Positions 34,392-43,500 of a DNA stretch of 64,000 nucleotides are shown in pieces. Numbering within the stretch: position 1 is the first letter of the stretch; the number at the start of each line of letters is the position of its first letter. Source of the DNA: Scatomorpha sp964367935 (GTDB lineage: Bacteria > Bacillota > Clostridia > Oscillospirales > Oscillospiraceae). Location: assembly GCA_964367935.1 (NCBI GenBank), contig CAYIYZ010000005.1, positions 62,001-126,000 of the forward strand, in the 5' to 3' direction. Below the pieces are notes generated by a model. The model saw only the letters and a program-made list of their open reading frames with translations, did not search any database and was not told the origin of the DNA. Position numbers and translations under genes: made by a program.

Positions 34392-36794
34392 ATGTTTAGT
34401 GATCGAGCAAGTAGGGAGCAACTTCGTGGCGCCTTAGAGGATAAGTTATGCGCACAGTTCGGAGTTCAAAACAAGGACGCCACCGACGAACAGGTATTTC
34501 GTGCGGCAGCTTTGGTAGTACGTGAGCGAATGAGTAGAATACTCGCATTCGAACAACGTGACTACTCAAAAAAAGAGGTGCACTATCTGTCCATGGAATT
34601 TCTGATGGGTAGAAGCCTTGAAAAGAACGCCTACAACTTAGGAATAAAAAATGCACTGTACGGCGCATTGAGGGACATGGGCAGAAATCCCGACGAAGTG
34701 TTCGGTCGCGAACCCGACGCTGGGCTAGGTAACGGCGGACTCGGACGCCTTGCCGCCTGCTTCATGGACAGTATGGCAAGTTTAGGTATAGAAGCCACCG
34801 GCTACTCCATCTGCTATGAGCTCGGTATATTCAGGCAGATTATAGAAGACGGTGGTCAAAAGGAAGAGGCCGACGTTTGGCGCAGTTCTGCCGAGAGCTG
34901 GCTCGTACCCTGTTATGATGACTCTTGTGAAGTGCGCTTCGGTGGCAGAGTTCAGGAAAACTGGGATAATTCCGGTTTGGTCTCTACCGAATACATTGAC
35001 TACACACCTGTCATCGCCATTCCTCGTGATATGCTCGTTGTAGGTTATGAGGGCAACAACGTCAACACCCTGAGGCTTTGGGAAGCACACAGCCCCAACT
35101 CTGTCGATATGTTTAAGTTTTCTGTAGGTGAGTATGTGGCGAGCATGGAACAGCGTACAATGGCAGAAGTTATTACGAAAGTACTCTACCCTGCCGATGA
35201 CCACATCTCAGGTAAGACTCTCAGATTAAAGCAACAGTACTTCTTCGTTTCCGCCACTGCGCAGACCTTGGTAAAAAAGCATAGGAAGCGCTGGTTGGAT
35301 GTTAGCACCCTGCACGAGCATCACGCTGTGCAAATCAATGATACTCACCCTTCACTTGTAATTCCGGAGCTCATGCGCATTTTGATGGACGAGGATGGTT
35401 TGGGTTGGGATAAAGCATGGAACATAGTCTGCAACACTGTTATGTATACAAATCATACCGTCATGAAAGAAGCACTCGAGTCTTGGCCTCAAGGTCTCGT
35501 ACAGAACCTTCTGCCGCGGATTTATGAAATCATCTGCGAGATTAACAAGCGCTGGCGTAAGGAACTTGAGAAGCAGTTTAAAGGCAATATGAGCAAGGTT
35601 TCAAGCAATGCTATTATAGATGGCGGTCAAATCCACATGGCTCGTATGTGCGTTGCAGCGAGTAAGAAGGTAAATGGTGTTTCAGGACTACACGGTCAAA
35701 TTTTAAGTCGTGAGCTTTTTGGTGATATTTGGAAACTCAACCCTGACAAATTTACCTTTGTCACAAACGGCATTGACCACAGGCGCTGGCTTGCACAGAT
35801 TAACCCCGAGCTTCACGAGCTTATTGTCGAGTTAATCGGTGACGGTTACCTACGTGAACCTACAGAGCTTGAAAAGCTCATGGAGTTCGAGCACGATAAA
35901 AATGTGCACCAGAGACTTAGAGAGATTAAGAAGATTAACAAGCAAGTATTTGTTGATTACTTGTATCAAACCCAGGGTGAAAAAGCCGATATCTCCTCCG
36001 TTTTTGACGTGCAAGTTAAGCGTTTACATGAATATAAGCGCCAGTTTATGTGTGCGATGCTTATTACGCATCTGCGAAATCAGCTGCGTGACAATCCTAA
36101 TATGGATTTTACGCCACGCACCTTTATATTCGGCGCTAAGGCTGCGCCAAGTTACACTACCGCCAAGAGGATAATAGAGCTTATCTGCTCTCTTGCAGAG
36201 GATATAGAGCAAGACAAAAGATGCAAAGGCAAGTTGCAGGTCGTCTTCTTAGAAAACTATCGTGTTTCAACCGCAGAGCGACTTATGCCCGCATCTCAGA
36301 TTTCTCAGCAGATATCTACAGCCGGCAAGGAAGCTTCAGGTACTGGTAACATGAAGCTAATGCAAAACGGAGCTATTACCATAGGAACACTTGACGGTGC
36401 AAATGTTGAGATGCTCGGGCAGCTGGGTAATGAGAACATGTTCCTTTTCGGCATGAATGCGGAAGAAGTAGCGACTTTGGCGAAGGGCCCATATGATCCT
36501 TCACTAATGGTTAGAGAGAGTACTAAGCTATCACGAATATTTAACAGGTTCTCTCGTGGCTTCTCTGACGGTAAAAGCTACTCCGACCTTGTGACCCAGA
36601 TGATATACGGCGGTGACCCCTACATGCACATTGCGGATTTCGACTCCTATGTATCCTGCTATGAGCGCATGTACAGCGCCCTAAGTGACGAGACTGAGTT
36701 TGCACGCATGAGCCTTGTCAACATTGCAAAGAGCGGACTATTCGCAGCAGACAGAGCAATTTCTGAGTATGCTAAGAATATTTGGCGCATCTAA
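34392..36794 (+). CDS. glgP: Glycogen/starch phosphorylase
   Basis: 800 aa. It releases glucose 1-phosphate from alpha-glucan ends with PLP and phosphate. VHYLSMEFLMGRSLEKN (57-73), AGLGNGGLGRLAACFMDS, the HAVQINDTHPS active-site stretch and the PLP-lysine motif EASGTGNMKLMQNGA near residue 650 identify it. Preceded by GAAGGAGG. Same strand and 63 nt after glgD, so very likely the same operon. glgA (synthase) and glgB (branching enzyme) are not in the window. Confidence 0.96.
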   Translation: MFSDRASREQLRGALEDKLCAQFGVQNKDATDEQVFRAAALVVRERMSRILAFEQRDYSKKEVHYLSMEFLMGRSLEKNAYNLGIKNALYGALRDMGRNPDEVFGREPDAGLGNGGLGRLAACFMDSMASLGIEATGYSICYELGIFRQIIEDGGQKEEADVWRSSAESWLVPCYDDSCEVRFGGRVQENWDNSGLVSTEYIDYTPVIAIPRDMLVVGYEGNNVNTLRLWEAHSPNSVDMFKFSVGEYVASMEQRTMAEVITKVLYPADDHISGKTLRLKQQYFFVSATAQTLVKKHRKRWLDVSTLHEHHAVQINDTHPSLVIPELMRILMDEDGLGWDKAWNIVCNTVMYTNHTVMKEALESWPQGLVQNLLPRIYEIICEINKRWRKELEKQFKGNMSKVSSNAIIDGGQIHMARMCVAASKKVNGVSGLHGQILSRELFGDIWKLNPDKFTFVTNGIDHRRWLAQINPELHELIVELIGDGYLREPTELEKLMEFEHDKNVHQRLREIKKINKQVFVDYLYQTQGEKADISSVFDVQVKRLHEYKRQFMCAMLITHLRNQLRDNPNMDFTPRTFIFGAKAAPSYTTAKRIIELICSLAEDIEQDKRCKGKLQVVFLENYRVSTAERLMPASQISQQISTAGKEASGTGNMKLMQNGAITIGTLDGANVEMLGQLGNENMFLFGMNAEEVATLAKGPYDPSLMVRESTKLSRIFNRFSRGFSDGKSYSDLVTQMIYGGDPYMHIADFDSYVSCYERMYSALSDETEFARMSLVNIAKSGLFAADRAISEYAKNIWRI

Positions 36795-36808
36795 CTTACA
36801 AAAAATGC

Positions 36809-36843
36809 CTTGGGAGAGCTCATAAACTCCTCGCTCTCCCAAG
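36809..36843. terminator. Hairpin after glgP
   Basis: An 11-bp perfect stem (CTTGGGAGAGC) with a 13-nt loop, 14 nt after the glgP stop. The T run lies on the left side, so it is canonical only for minus-strand transcripts; on the plus strand it may act as a 3'-end stabiliser. Confidence 0.5.
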
Positions 36844-36879
36844 AATTTAAAAAAATATGACAAAAATCGAAAAAAAAGC

Positions 36880-36908
36880 TTGATTAATGCTATCATGTGA
36901 TATATAAT
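36880..36908 (+). promoter_or_regulatory. Promoter of tRNA-Leu
   Basis: TTGATT (36880-36885), 17-nt spacer, TATAAT (36903-36908), 37 nt before the mature tRNA 5' end. Confidence 0.65.
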
Positions 36909-36945
36909 ATTCAGGTAGCTTTGATTTAATTGAGTTGCAACATAT

Positions 36946-37030
36946 GCGGATGTGATGGAATTGGCAGACATGCGAGATTTAGGTTCTCGTGTCGCGAGAC
37001 GTGGGGGTTCAAGTCCCTTCATCCGCACCA
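36946..37030 (+). tRNA. tRNA-Leu, anticodon UAG
   Basis: 85 nt with encoded CCA (37028-37030). The acceptor stem GCGGATG/CATCCGC, the D arm with GGAATTGGCAGACAT, the anticodon stem CGAGA/TCTCG around loop TTTAGGT (anticodon TAG), a long class II variable arm with GTC-GCGA-GAC, and the T arm with GGTTCAAGT can all be drawn. It reads CUN leucine codons. Confidence 0.95.
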
Positions 37031-37050
37031 GGCAGCGTGACGCTGCACCA

Positions 37051-37222
37051 ATTCGCGCCTTAGGCTTTTGCTTAGGGCGTGATTTTTTTGCCCGCGTCGA
37101 GGCAAATACTATATCGACAATCGCACCAGCAACGTGACGTTACATCCAAATTCGCGCCTTAGGCTTTTGCTTAGGGCGTATTTTTTTTGCCCGCGTCCAT
37201 GCAAGTCCTATATCTCCAATCG
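37051..37222 (+). repeat. Tandem duplication of tRNA-end plus terminator
   Basis: Two 73-nt copies (37051-37123, 37150-37222) with a 99-nt period. Each starts ATTCGCGCCTTAGGC and holds a 10-bp hairpin (CGCCTTAGGC/GCTTAGGGCG, TTTT loop) and a run of 7-8 T, i.e. a rho-independent terminator. Each copy is preceded by a tRNA-3'-end-like string: CATCCGCACCAGG (the true tRNA end), then CAATCGCACCAGC. A third remnant, CAATCGTCCAGC, follows copy two. The first copy is the tRNA-Leu terminator. Confidence 0.8.
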
Positions 37223-37435
37223 TCCAGCGAGAAAAAACTCGAAACACTATCTCTTCAAACCTTTTGAATCGCACTCAGTTTTGCGACCAAATTATTATCT
37301 TTAAATGTTTGAAATATATGCCTTATGCATATATAATAAGTGTTGGTAGAGAAATGTATGTAATTAGCATATGCAAATATGTGATATTTAATTTTAAGAC
37401 AAAATGCTATAGTGGAATACAAAGGAGGTCTATTT

Positions 37436-38653
37436 ATGTTTAAATTAGCGAGTAACACAGAAATCGGAGAATATCTATCAAAGTTAATTGATGAGAATTA
37501 CAAATCCACACGACAATTCGGTATAGCCTACATAAAGCTCGATGGTGGCGAAGCAAATGAAGAAGAAATTAAAAAAATGGCAAATCGTTTATCGCAGATA
37601 CGCAATGGTAACAAAGGGATACAAATATTCGACTTACCTATTTTTTCGCAGCTGTTAAGCGTTTCCTGTGAAGAAATTTTAAGTGCAGGAAAAAGCTTTT
37701 TGCCATCCTCAAATCATCTTACTAATTACTCAGTGGCACTTTCTAGCGATAGAAAAGTGTGGGAAAGTTATGTCCAGAGAGAAGACAGTATTGTTTTGAA
37801 TGCAGATGAATACGGTAAAACACTAATACACTATGCGCTCGATTTTAAAAATTATGATCTTCTCAAATTTTTATTAGACGAAGAATATATATGGTTTATT
37901 GGAGCAGATAGAAATGATTATTGGGGAAGCTTTGGAGCAGGCACAAGCATTAAATATCATCCGATAGAGCAAAAAAATTATAATGTTTTAGATTCCAATC
38001 TAAAAGAGGAATCAGAACTTTGGACTAAAATGATTGTACTTGCAATAGAAAACAATGATTTTGAAACACTCACAGATCTTAAAGCAAGAGAACTGCCATC
38101 GTTCTATCAAGCGTGCTATCTTTCCTGCACTCCGGCAAAGTGTGAAGAATATTATAACGAAGCAGTTATCACGGCTATTGCTAAATCGAAAAACAGCAAA
38201 ATAATAAATTACTTTGCTGAAGAGTTTGAGATAATAGACAGAATCAATCTTGTCAATAAGTTTGTATTTCCGTTTATGAGCGAGCTGATTGAACGCATGA
38301 TTAAGAGTAAGCACAATGAGGTGACCACCCTTTTAAAAAGTGCGATTAAGCATAACATTTACGCATATGAAAAAATCAATAAGATTGTAGCTGACTGGGA
38401 ATCATACTTTAACGAACTCTTTAACGCTGATACAGCGCCTGCAAAAAATGTTGTTGATAAAGCCATTTATAGAGAGCTCGATTTTTATGATGATGGCAAT
38501 ATGGTGAGTATGCGTAGTCACAACGCTAAAGATGGTATCGTTACAAATATCATAAAAGTAAACACTAAGTCCGATAACGCAGAAGTAAATGCTTTGATCG
38601 ACGAGCTAAATGAATTGTTCGAAAAAATTCACAACATAAAGCCAAGAATTTAA
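37436..38653 (+). CDS. XRE-like/ankyrin-like protein of unknown function
   Basis: 405 aa, starting MFKLASNTEIGEYLSKLID; AAAGGAGG lies 7-8 nt upstream and excludes the earlier ATG. Residues 5-75 resemble a degenerate Cro/CI-type helix-turn-helix domain (LSQIRNGNKGIQIFDLPIFSQLLSVSCEEIL: key parts RNGNKGIQIFD and VSCEEILSAG). Residues about 95-170 and 190-310 look like ankyrin-type helical repeats (DEYGKTLIHYALDFKNYDLLKFLL is a good ankyrin unit; key part GKTLIHYALD). No membrane segment. Base composition is clearly more A/T-rich than the surroundings, and the gene lies next to a tRNA, which suggests acquisition. A regulator or part of a small accessory module is possible; function unknown. Confidence 0.7.
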   Translation: MFKLASNTEIGEYLSKLIDENYKSTRQFGIAYIKLDGGEANEEEIKKMANRLSQIRNGNKGIQIFDLPIFSQLLSVSCEEILSAGKSFLPSSNHLTNYSVALSSDRKVWESYVQREDSIVLNADEYGKTLIHYALDFKNYDLLKFLLDEEYIWFIGADRNDYWGSFGAGTSIKYHPIEQKNYNVLDSNLKEESELWTKMIVLAIENNDFETLTDLKARELPSFYQACYLSCTPAKCEEYYNEAVITAIAKSKNSKIINYFAEEFEIIDRINLVNKFVFPFMSELIERMIKSKHNEVTTLLKSAIKHNIYAYEKINKIVADWESYFNELFNADTAPAKNVVDKAIYRELDFYDDGNMVSMRSHNAKDGIVTNIIKVNTKSDNAEVNALIDELNELFEKIHNIKPRI

Positions 38654-38664
38654 AGGAGTTTATT

Positions 38665-38841
38665 ATGGGTAAATTGATTTTCAACTATAGTGATGGAGAC
38701 TACATATACACACATTCTGACACGATGGGGATGGATTCTGATGGAAATATGATAGTGAAAATATCTGAAAATATGGTTATGAATATAGAGTACGGAGATT
38801 TGCATATCGTATCTGACTGGAATGACGAATATAATTTTTAG
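38665..38841 (+). CDS. Small ORF (58 aa) after the XRE/ankyrin-like gene
   Basis: ATG at 38665 preceded by AAAGGAG (spacing 7), 11 nt after the stop of the previous gene; stop TAG at 38839-38841. The protein begins MGKLIFNYSDGDYIY and ends SDWNDEYNF; it is acidic, with no cysteine and no membrane helix. The strong ribosome-binding site and tight spacing support a real, co-translated gene. I do not recognise a family; its size and acidity would suit a partner or inhibitor of the upstream protein, but that is inference only. Confidence 0.65.
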   Translation: MGKLIFNYSDGDYIYTHSDTMGMDSDGNMIVKISENMVMNIEYGDLHIVSDWNDEYNF

Positions 38842-38897
38842 TAATTATTAGTCTCACAACGACGAAATCTCCCATTTCACCATCACTACGTAACACA

Positions 38898-38930
38898 AAA
38901 GAGAGGCTTAATTCGAAGCCTCTCTTTCAC
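38898..38930. terminator. Terminator between the small ORF and the zinc-ribbon gene
   Basis: A perfect 12-bp stem (AAAGAGAGGCTT/AAGCCTCTCTTT) with loop AATTCG, between convergent genes. Confidence 0.82.
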
Positions 38931-38937
38931 ATTCTGT

Positions 38938-40290
38938 TTACTGCGCTATCTTTGCAATTTCATATTCTATGGTAAAACTCTCGCCATTATAATCATAGTC
39001 ATAAGCCGCATAGAGCGAACCATTTATCAGCATAGGAATCAACCAATTCTCCTCTTCCTCCACGTACGGTGCACCACCATACAGCCATGCATGACTGTCT
39101 TCTATCGGGAAAAATGTATAGTCGTGAATGTCTATATTAAATGACATCAAGTCTACTGCACTATCCGATCCCGCCTCACCATTGGCATACAATTCAAAGT
39201 ACACCCCGATATCGTCCTGACCTATATACGCCCATGCCTCGTACTCGCCGGATATATCATCAGAGCCCGAATAGTTGCTGATCGTTACTGTGCCATACCA
39301 ATTAGAGGGATACTCGAGCATTTCACTTGCCACCGTTTGCTCTGAGCCATAACCCGGCGCTACAAAACCATTTTGACCTAAGACCGTTCCACTCGAGTCA
39401 TTGCCTTGCGACGACATTGCTCCGCTCATGCCACTGCCCGGCTTCGAGCCTATGCCGGTGCTATCCGAGTCGCCGCCACCAAGCATCGATATTATGATAA
39501 CCAGTACCACCAAGGCCGCAACTCCTATTCCTATGTACATTAACAGCTTCTTATTCATAGGCTTTGACGCCGTTGCTACGCCGCCCTGCGGATGTTGTTG
39601 ATATTGTTGTGGTGGTGCTGTATATTGCGGCGCTTGCACCGGCGGTGCTGTGTACTGCGGCGCTTGCACCGGCGGTGCTGTATACTGCGGCGCTTGCACC
39701 GGCGGTGCTGTATACTGCGGCGCTTGCACCGGCGGTGCTGTATACTGTGGTTGTTGCGCCGGCGGTGCTGTATACTGCGGCGCTTGCACCGGCGGTTCTA
39801 TGTGCTGTGGTTGTTGCGCCGGTTCTTGAACAGGCTGCTGTTGCACAGAACTGCCACCTAAATCAAAGGAATAACTTCCCATCACATCACTCTTATCAAA
39901 ATTTGATTCCAAAATAAATTGACTTATATTATCATTAGAACGTGGATTGCCGGGCGCGTATTCCAGCCACTCTTGCGCCTGTTTGGGAACATCCTCTACA
40001 GGTGCCACCACCTCCACCGGCTGAGGTGCAGGCTCCACAGGTGCCACCACTTCCATAGGCTGAGGTTCAGGCTCTACAGGCGCCACCACTTCCACAGGCT
40101 GAGGTTCAGGCTCTACAGGTGCCACCACTTCCATAGGCTGAGGTACGGGTACTTGTGTCGTCAGTTCATTTACTATCGGGGCAGTCTCTATCGGTGCTGC
40201 AACTGAATCTAACATCGTCTTTGCGCCACAGTCGCCGCAAAACCTCGCCCCTTCTGATAATTTGTGTCCGCAATTACTACAAAATGCCAT
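38938..40290 (-). CDS. Zinc-ribbon membrane protein with Pro/Gln/Glu tandem repeats
   Basis: 450 aa. An N-terminal zinc ribbon (C4, C7, C18, C21; FCSNCGHK, FCGDCGAK) is followed by four 13-residue repeats of the type PEPQPVEVVAPVE (about 45-100) and seven 10-residue repeats of the type APPVQAPQYT (about 155-230). A transmembrane helix (about 250-270, GIGVAALVVLVIII) then leads to an extracellular domain of about 180 residues. The N-terminus should be cytosolic. Zinc-ribbon plus single-helix proteins like this are common in Clostridia and mostly uncharacterised. Gene ends at the terminator shared with the AT-rich island. Confidence 0.75.
   Translation of the reverse strand: MAFCSNCGHKLSEGARFCGDCGAKTMLDSVAAPIETAPIVNELTTQVPVPQPMEVVAPVEPEPQPVEVVAPVEPEPQPMEVVAPVEPAPQPVEVVAPVEDVPKQAQEWLEYAPGNPRSNDNISQFILESNFDKSDVMGSYSFDLGGSSVQQQPVQEPAQQPQHIEPPVQAPQYTAPPAQQPQYTAPPVQAPQYTAPPVQAPQYTAPPVQAPQYTAPPVQAPQYTAPPQQYQQHPQGGVATASKPMNKKLLMYIGIGVAALVVLVIIISMLGGGDSDSTGIGSKPGSGMSGAMSSQGNDSSGTVLGQNGFVAPGYGSEQTVASEMLEYPSNWYGTVTISNYSGSDDISGEYEAWAYIGQDDIGVYFELYANGEAGSDSAVDLMSFNIDIHDYTFFPIEDSHAWLYGGAPYVEEEENWLIPMLINGSLYAAYDYDYNGESFTIEYEIAKIAQ
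39611..39820 (-). repeat. 30-bp tandem repeat inside the zinc-ribbon gene
   Basis: Seven direct copies of a 30-bp unit (plus-strand GGCGGTGCTGTATACTGCGG + CGCTTGCACC), several identical, encoding the AQYTAPPVQAP-type decapeptide. A coding minisatellite, not a CRISPR: there are no spacers. Confidence 0.85.
39995..40150 (-). repeat. 39-bp tandem repeat inside the zinc-ribbon gene
   Basis: Four near-identical 39-bp units (plus strand: TCTACAGGTGCCACCACTTC and so on) encoding the 13-residue EPQPVEVVAPVEP repeat. Confidence 0.8.
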
Positions 40291-40460
40291 ACTTACCTCC
40301 TTATGTTGTCATTGTCCCTTTACTAATATTTACGCACTATGCTCTCAAGTAGGTACATCTTAATCTATTATATTATTATATCAATTCAATAAAACGCTGT
40401 ACACATGCTTAAACACAGTATTTATATATTTACTATACTTTTTTATCCCTTTTGCTTACA

Positions 40461-40500
40461 GATACAAAAACTCTGCCTCTATATTCAGGGCAGAGTTTTT
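40461..40500 (-). terminator. Terminator of the kinase/HD-GYP operon
   Basis: A 12-bp stem (AAAAACTCTGCC/GGCAGAGTTTTT) with an 11-nt loop, 32 nt past the stop of the hybrid kinase gene, with a T run at the 3' side on the minus strand. Confidence 0.8.
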
Positions 40501-40532
40501 ACTCACACATTTCACATTTTACTTGTATCGCA

Positions 40533-43500
40533 TCAGTTGTAATACTGCAATGACATCTCATTCTTCATACCTTCTACCACTGTGCGTGCCTGATAGTAAT
40601 CAAAAGAATCGACCAAAGATTTTAATCTCTTTAGCATTTCATCTAACGCACCCTTCCACTCATACGAAATACATTCTTGAATGCTCTTTTCCAAAACATC
40701 AATATCAAAGGTGGTAAGCGCATCTTCAATTTCCTTCAAGTTGCTTTCCAACAAAGCTACATTGCCTTCTTCTCTTTCCTCAAAGTTTCTCATTAAATTT
40801 CGCTTTAAATGCTCATCAATCGCACTTAACAACTCACGGAACATGTTTTCAAACTCTGCAGAGTGCTCCATGATGTAGGCCAATTCGCCCTTAATAGCCG
40901 CATCTTCAAGACTTCCTGCCTCACGAGAAACCGAAAACGCTCCTATAGAACCTGCCGCACTCTTTAATGCATGTATCTCTATCCTATATACTTCAATGTC
41001 ACGACTCGCATTTGCCGCACTTAGTGTCTCAAGTCTATTTATGCCATCAAAGTAAAACGTATTTAAGACATCATAATAATCTTCCAACTTGCCGCCAATC
41101 AAACTTATGCCATAGTTCGTATTCACTCCGGCTATCATCACTTTATGATCCTTTGTATCACGTTCAAACGTAACTATAGGCTCTTGCTTATCTTTCGGCA
41201 ACCATCTCTGTAACATCTCATTTAACTTCTGAGTCTCTACCGGCTTCGCCAAGAAGTCGTCCATGCCTTCCTTTACAAACAGCTCTTTCGCTCCAACCAA
41301 CGCATTGGCTGTCAGTGCTATTATCGGTAGTTTCTTGTAATAATCACCTTCCAATTTCCTTATCGCCGCCGTTGCATCTATACCGTCCATCTCAGGCATC
41401 ATATGATCCATGAACACTAAGTCATATTTATTACTTTTAACCATCTCCACCGCTAATGCACCATTTATCGCAGTATCTAAATTTAATCTATACGGAGCCA
41501 TCAAGCCTGTAGCCACCTTTAGATTAACCTTATTGTCGTCCACAACGAGCACTCGAGCACTCGGAGCTACAAAACTGCTGCCCTCTTCCTTCTTAACATT
41601 AGCTAAGTCACCGTCACCAAACACTTGTGCCACTTGTATACAACTTATCGGCAAACTCACTGTCGTCTCGCCCGTATAGATAGTTAAATCGCCCGGATCT
41701 GTCATCAGCACGACTTTTATATCTAAATTCATCACACTGCACAAATTCTTTATCTTATCTATATGTACCACCGGTGTCAACAAGTAGTCAAACTCACTCT
41801 CCCTTAGCAACTGTGTAAGCTCAGATTGGTTTGCACACACTGTGCACTGTACTTCCAAATCGCTAAAGGTGCGCTCAATCGACTCTGCATACAACTCACG
41901 CGCCTCATACAACAACACTGTCTTTCCATATGCCTTATTTGTAATTGGTGCAGAGCAACTATAGCGTTGTGGCAAACGAACAGTAAAAATTGATCCCACG
42001 CCCTGCTCACTGCGTACTTCTATCGTTCCACCCATCATCTCACACAACTGCTTCGTTATCGCAAGACCCAGACCCGTGCCCTCAATATTTCTATTCTTCT
42101 TCGTATCTACACGCTCAAACTGCAAAAAGAGTCGCTGCATATCCTCTTCCTTAATGCCCATCCCCGTATCAGACACCGTGCAAATAAGTTCTGCCCTATC
42201 GTCTTGCAACTCACAACTTACTTCTATATTGATATTTCCCGCCCTGGTAAACTTAATTGCATTACTCACCAAGTTTATCAGCACCTGCTTTATTCTTATC
42301 TCGTCACCATATAGCTCGCCGGGTATGTCAGATTGTATAAATGTGGTCAACAACACCGGCTTATCTTCAAGTCGCATTTTAGATAAACTTATTATATCAC
42401 TTAATAAGGATGCAATATTATACTCTACATTTATTATCTCAAGTTTGCCCGACTCTATCTTAGAGATATCCAATATGTCATTTATGATGACAAGTAAGCT
42501 CTCACTCGCCTTCTTGATTTCCTGAGCATATTCCTCAGTATTTCTGCCCCTACTCTCTCTTAGAACTATCTCAGACATACCCAAAATCGCATTCAATGGC
42601 GTCCTAATCTCATGACTCATATTTGCCAAGAAATTACTTTTAGCCTCAGAGCTGAGCAAAGCCTCCTCATGCGCCGCTCGTAACTGTTCATCCATCTCGT
42701 GTTTATACTGGGCATTTGCAAAAAGCTTACCGCTTATATTTAACATGCTCTCATGCGCTTCAGTATAACTTATGTTGCCCTGCTCACAACCTGTCGCTAT
42801 AATTCCAAAAGGATCATTATATAAATATATAGGAGTCGCTATGCTGCCGCCACTATTCTCAATATTATCTCTCACATTATCTTGCCACTGCTCACTCATG
42901 CCCGACATGAAATCCGTTACAGACTTCTCTGTCTCAAATACTGTACGTAACTCAAGCGGTGTCCGGCTATAATTTATGATTACATTACCATCTTCTTTTG
43001 AGTGGATTTGGAAAGCTTCATCTTCTTCAAGCAATTTGCTTATATACTCACTCATATCTTTTACATCAAAAATTATATTATCGTCCGTATCGCCCCTATA
43101 CATATGTGACAGATGAAAGAATTCATATTCCTTGACTTTTATATAGCGCCACAGTGTAAACTCAGAAGTCTTAAACGCCAATGTTAGACTCTTCAAGCAC
43201 TCAACAAGCACAAGGTCAAAGTCATCGCTCTCATTTACCGCAAGTAGCTTCTGTGACACATCATTCACCGCCATCAATAGCTGATCCTGCTCTATCAATG
43301 TCCATGTCCTAAGCTCTATCTCATTTTCTAAATGCGTCTGGTGATTCTCTATCTCTTTAAGCGTCTCTTCCAACTGGTACTGTGAATTTTTCAAGCTATC
43401 TATATTCAGATGGCCGCCAATCACCCGTGTAGCTTTCCCATTCTCATCTTTAGATATTATCCTGCCGACATCCCTAGTCCAAATATAATGCCCGTCCTTA

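Noticed and set aside
36738..37028. Minus-strand frame of 96 codons covering the glgP end and tRNA-Leu
   Set aside because: It is antisense to both the glgP C-terminus and a tRNA; the start MRMKGLEPPRLATREPKSRM is the familiar false protein read from tRNA-Leu complements.
39611..39820. Regular 30-bp repeats that could suggest a CRISPR array
   Set aside because: The units are contiguous with no spacers and are in frame within the zinc-ribbon gene.
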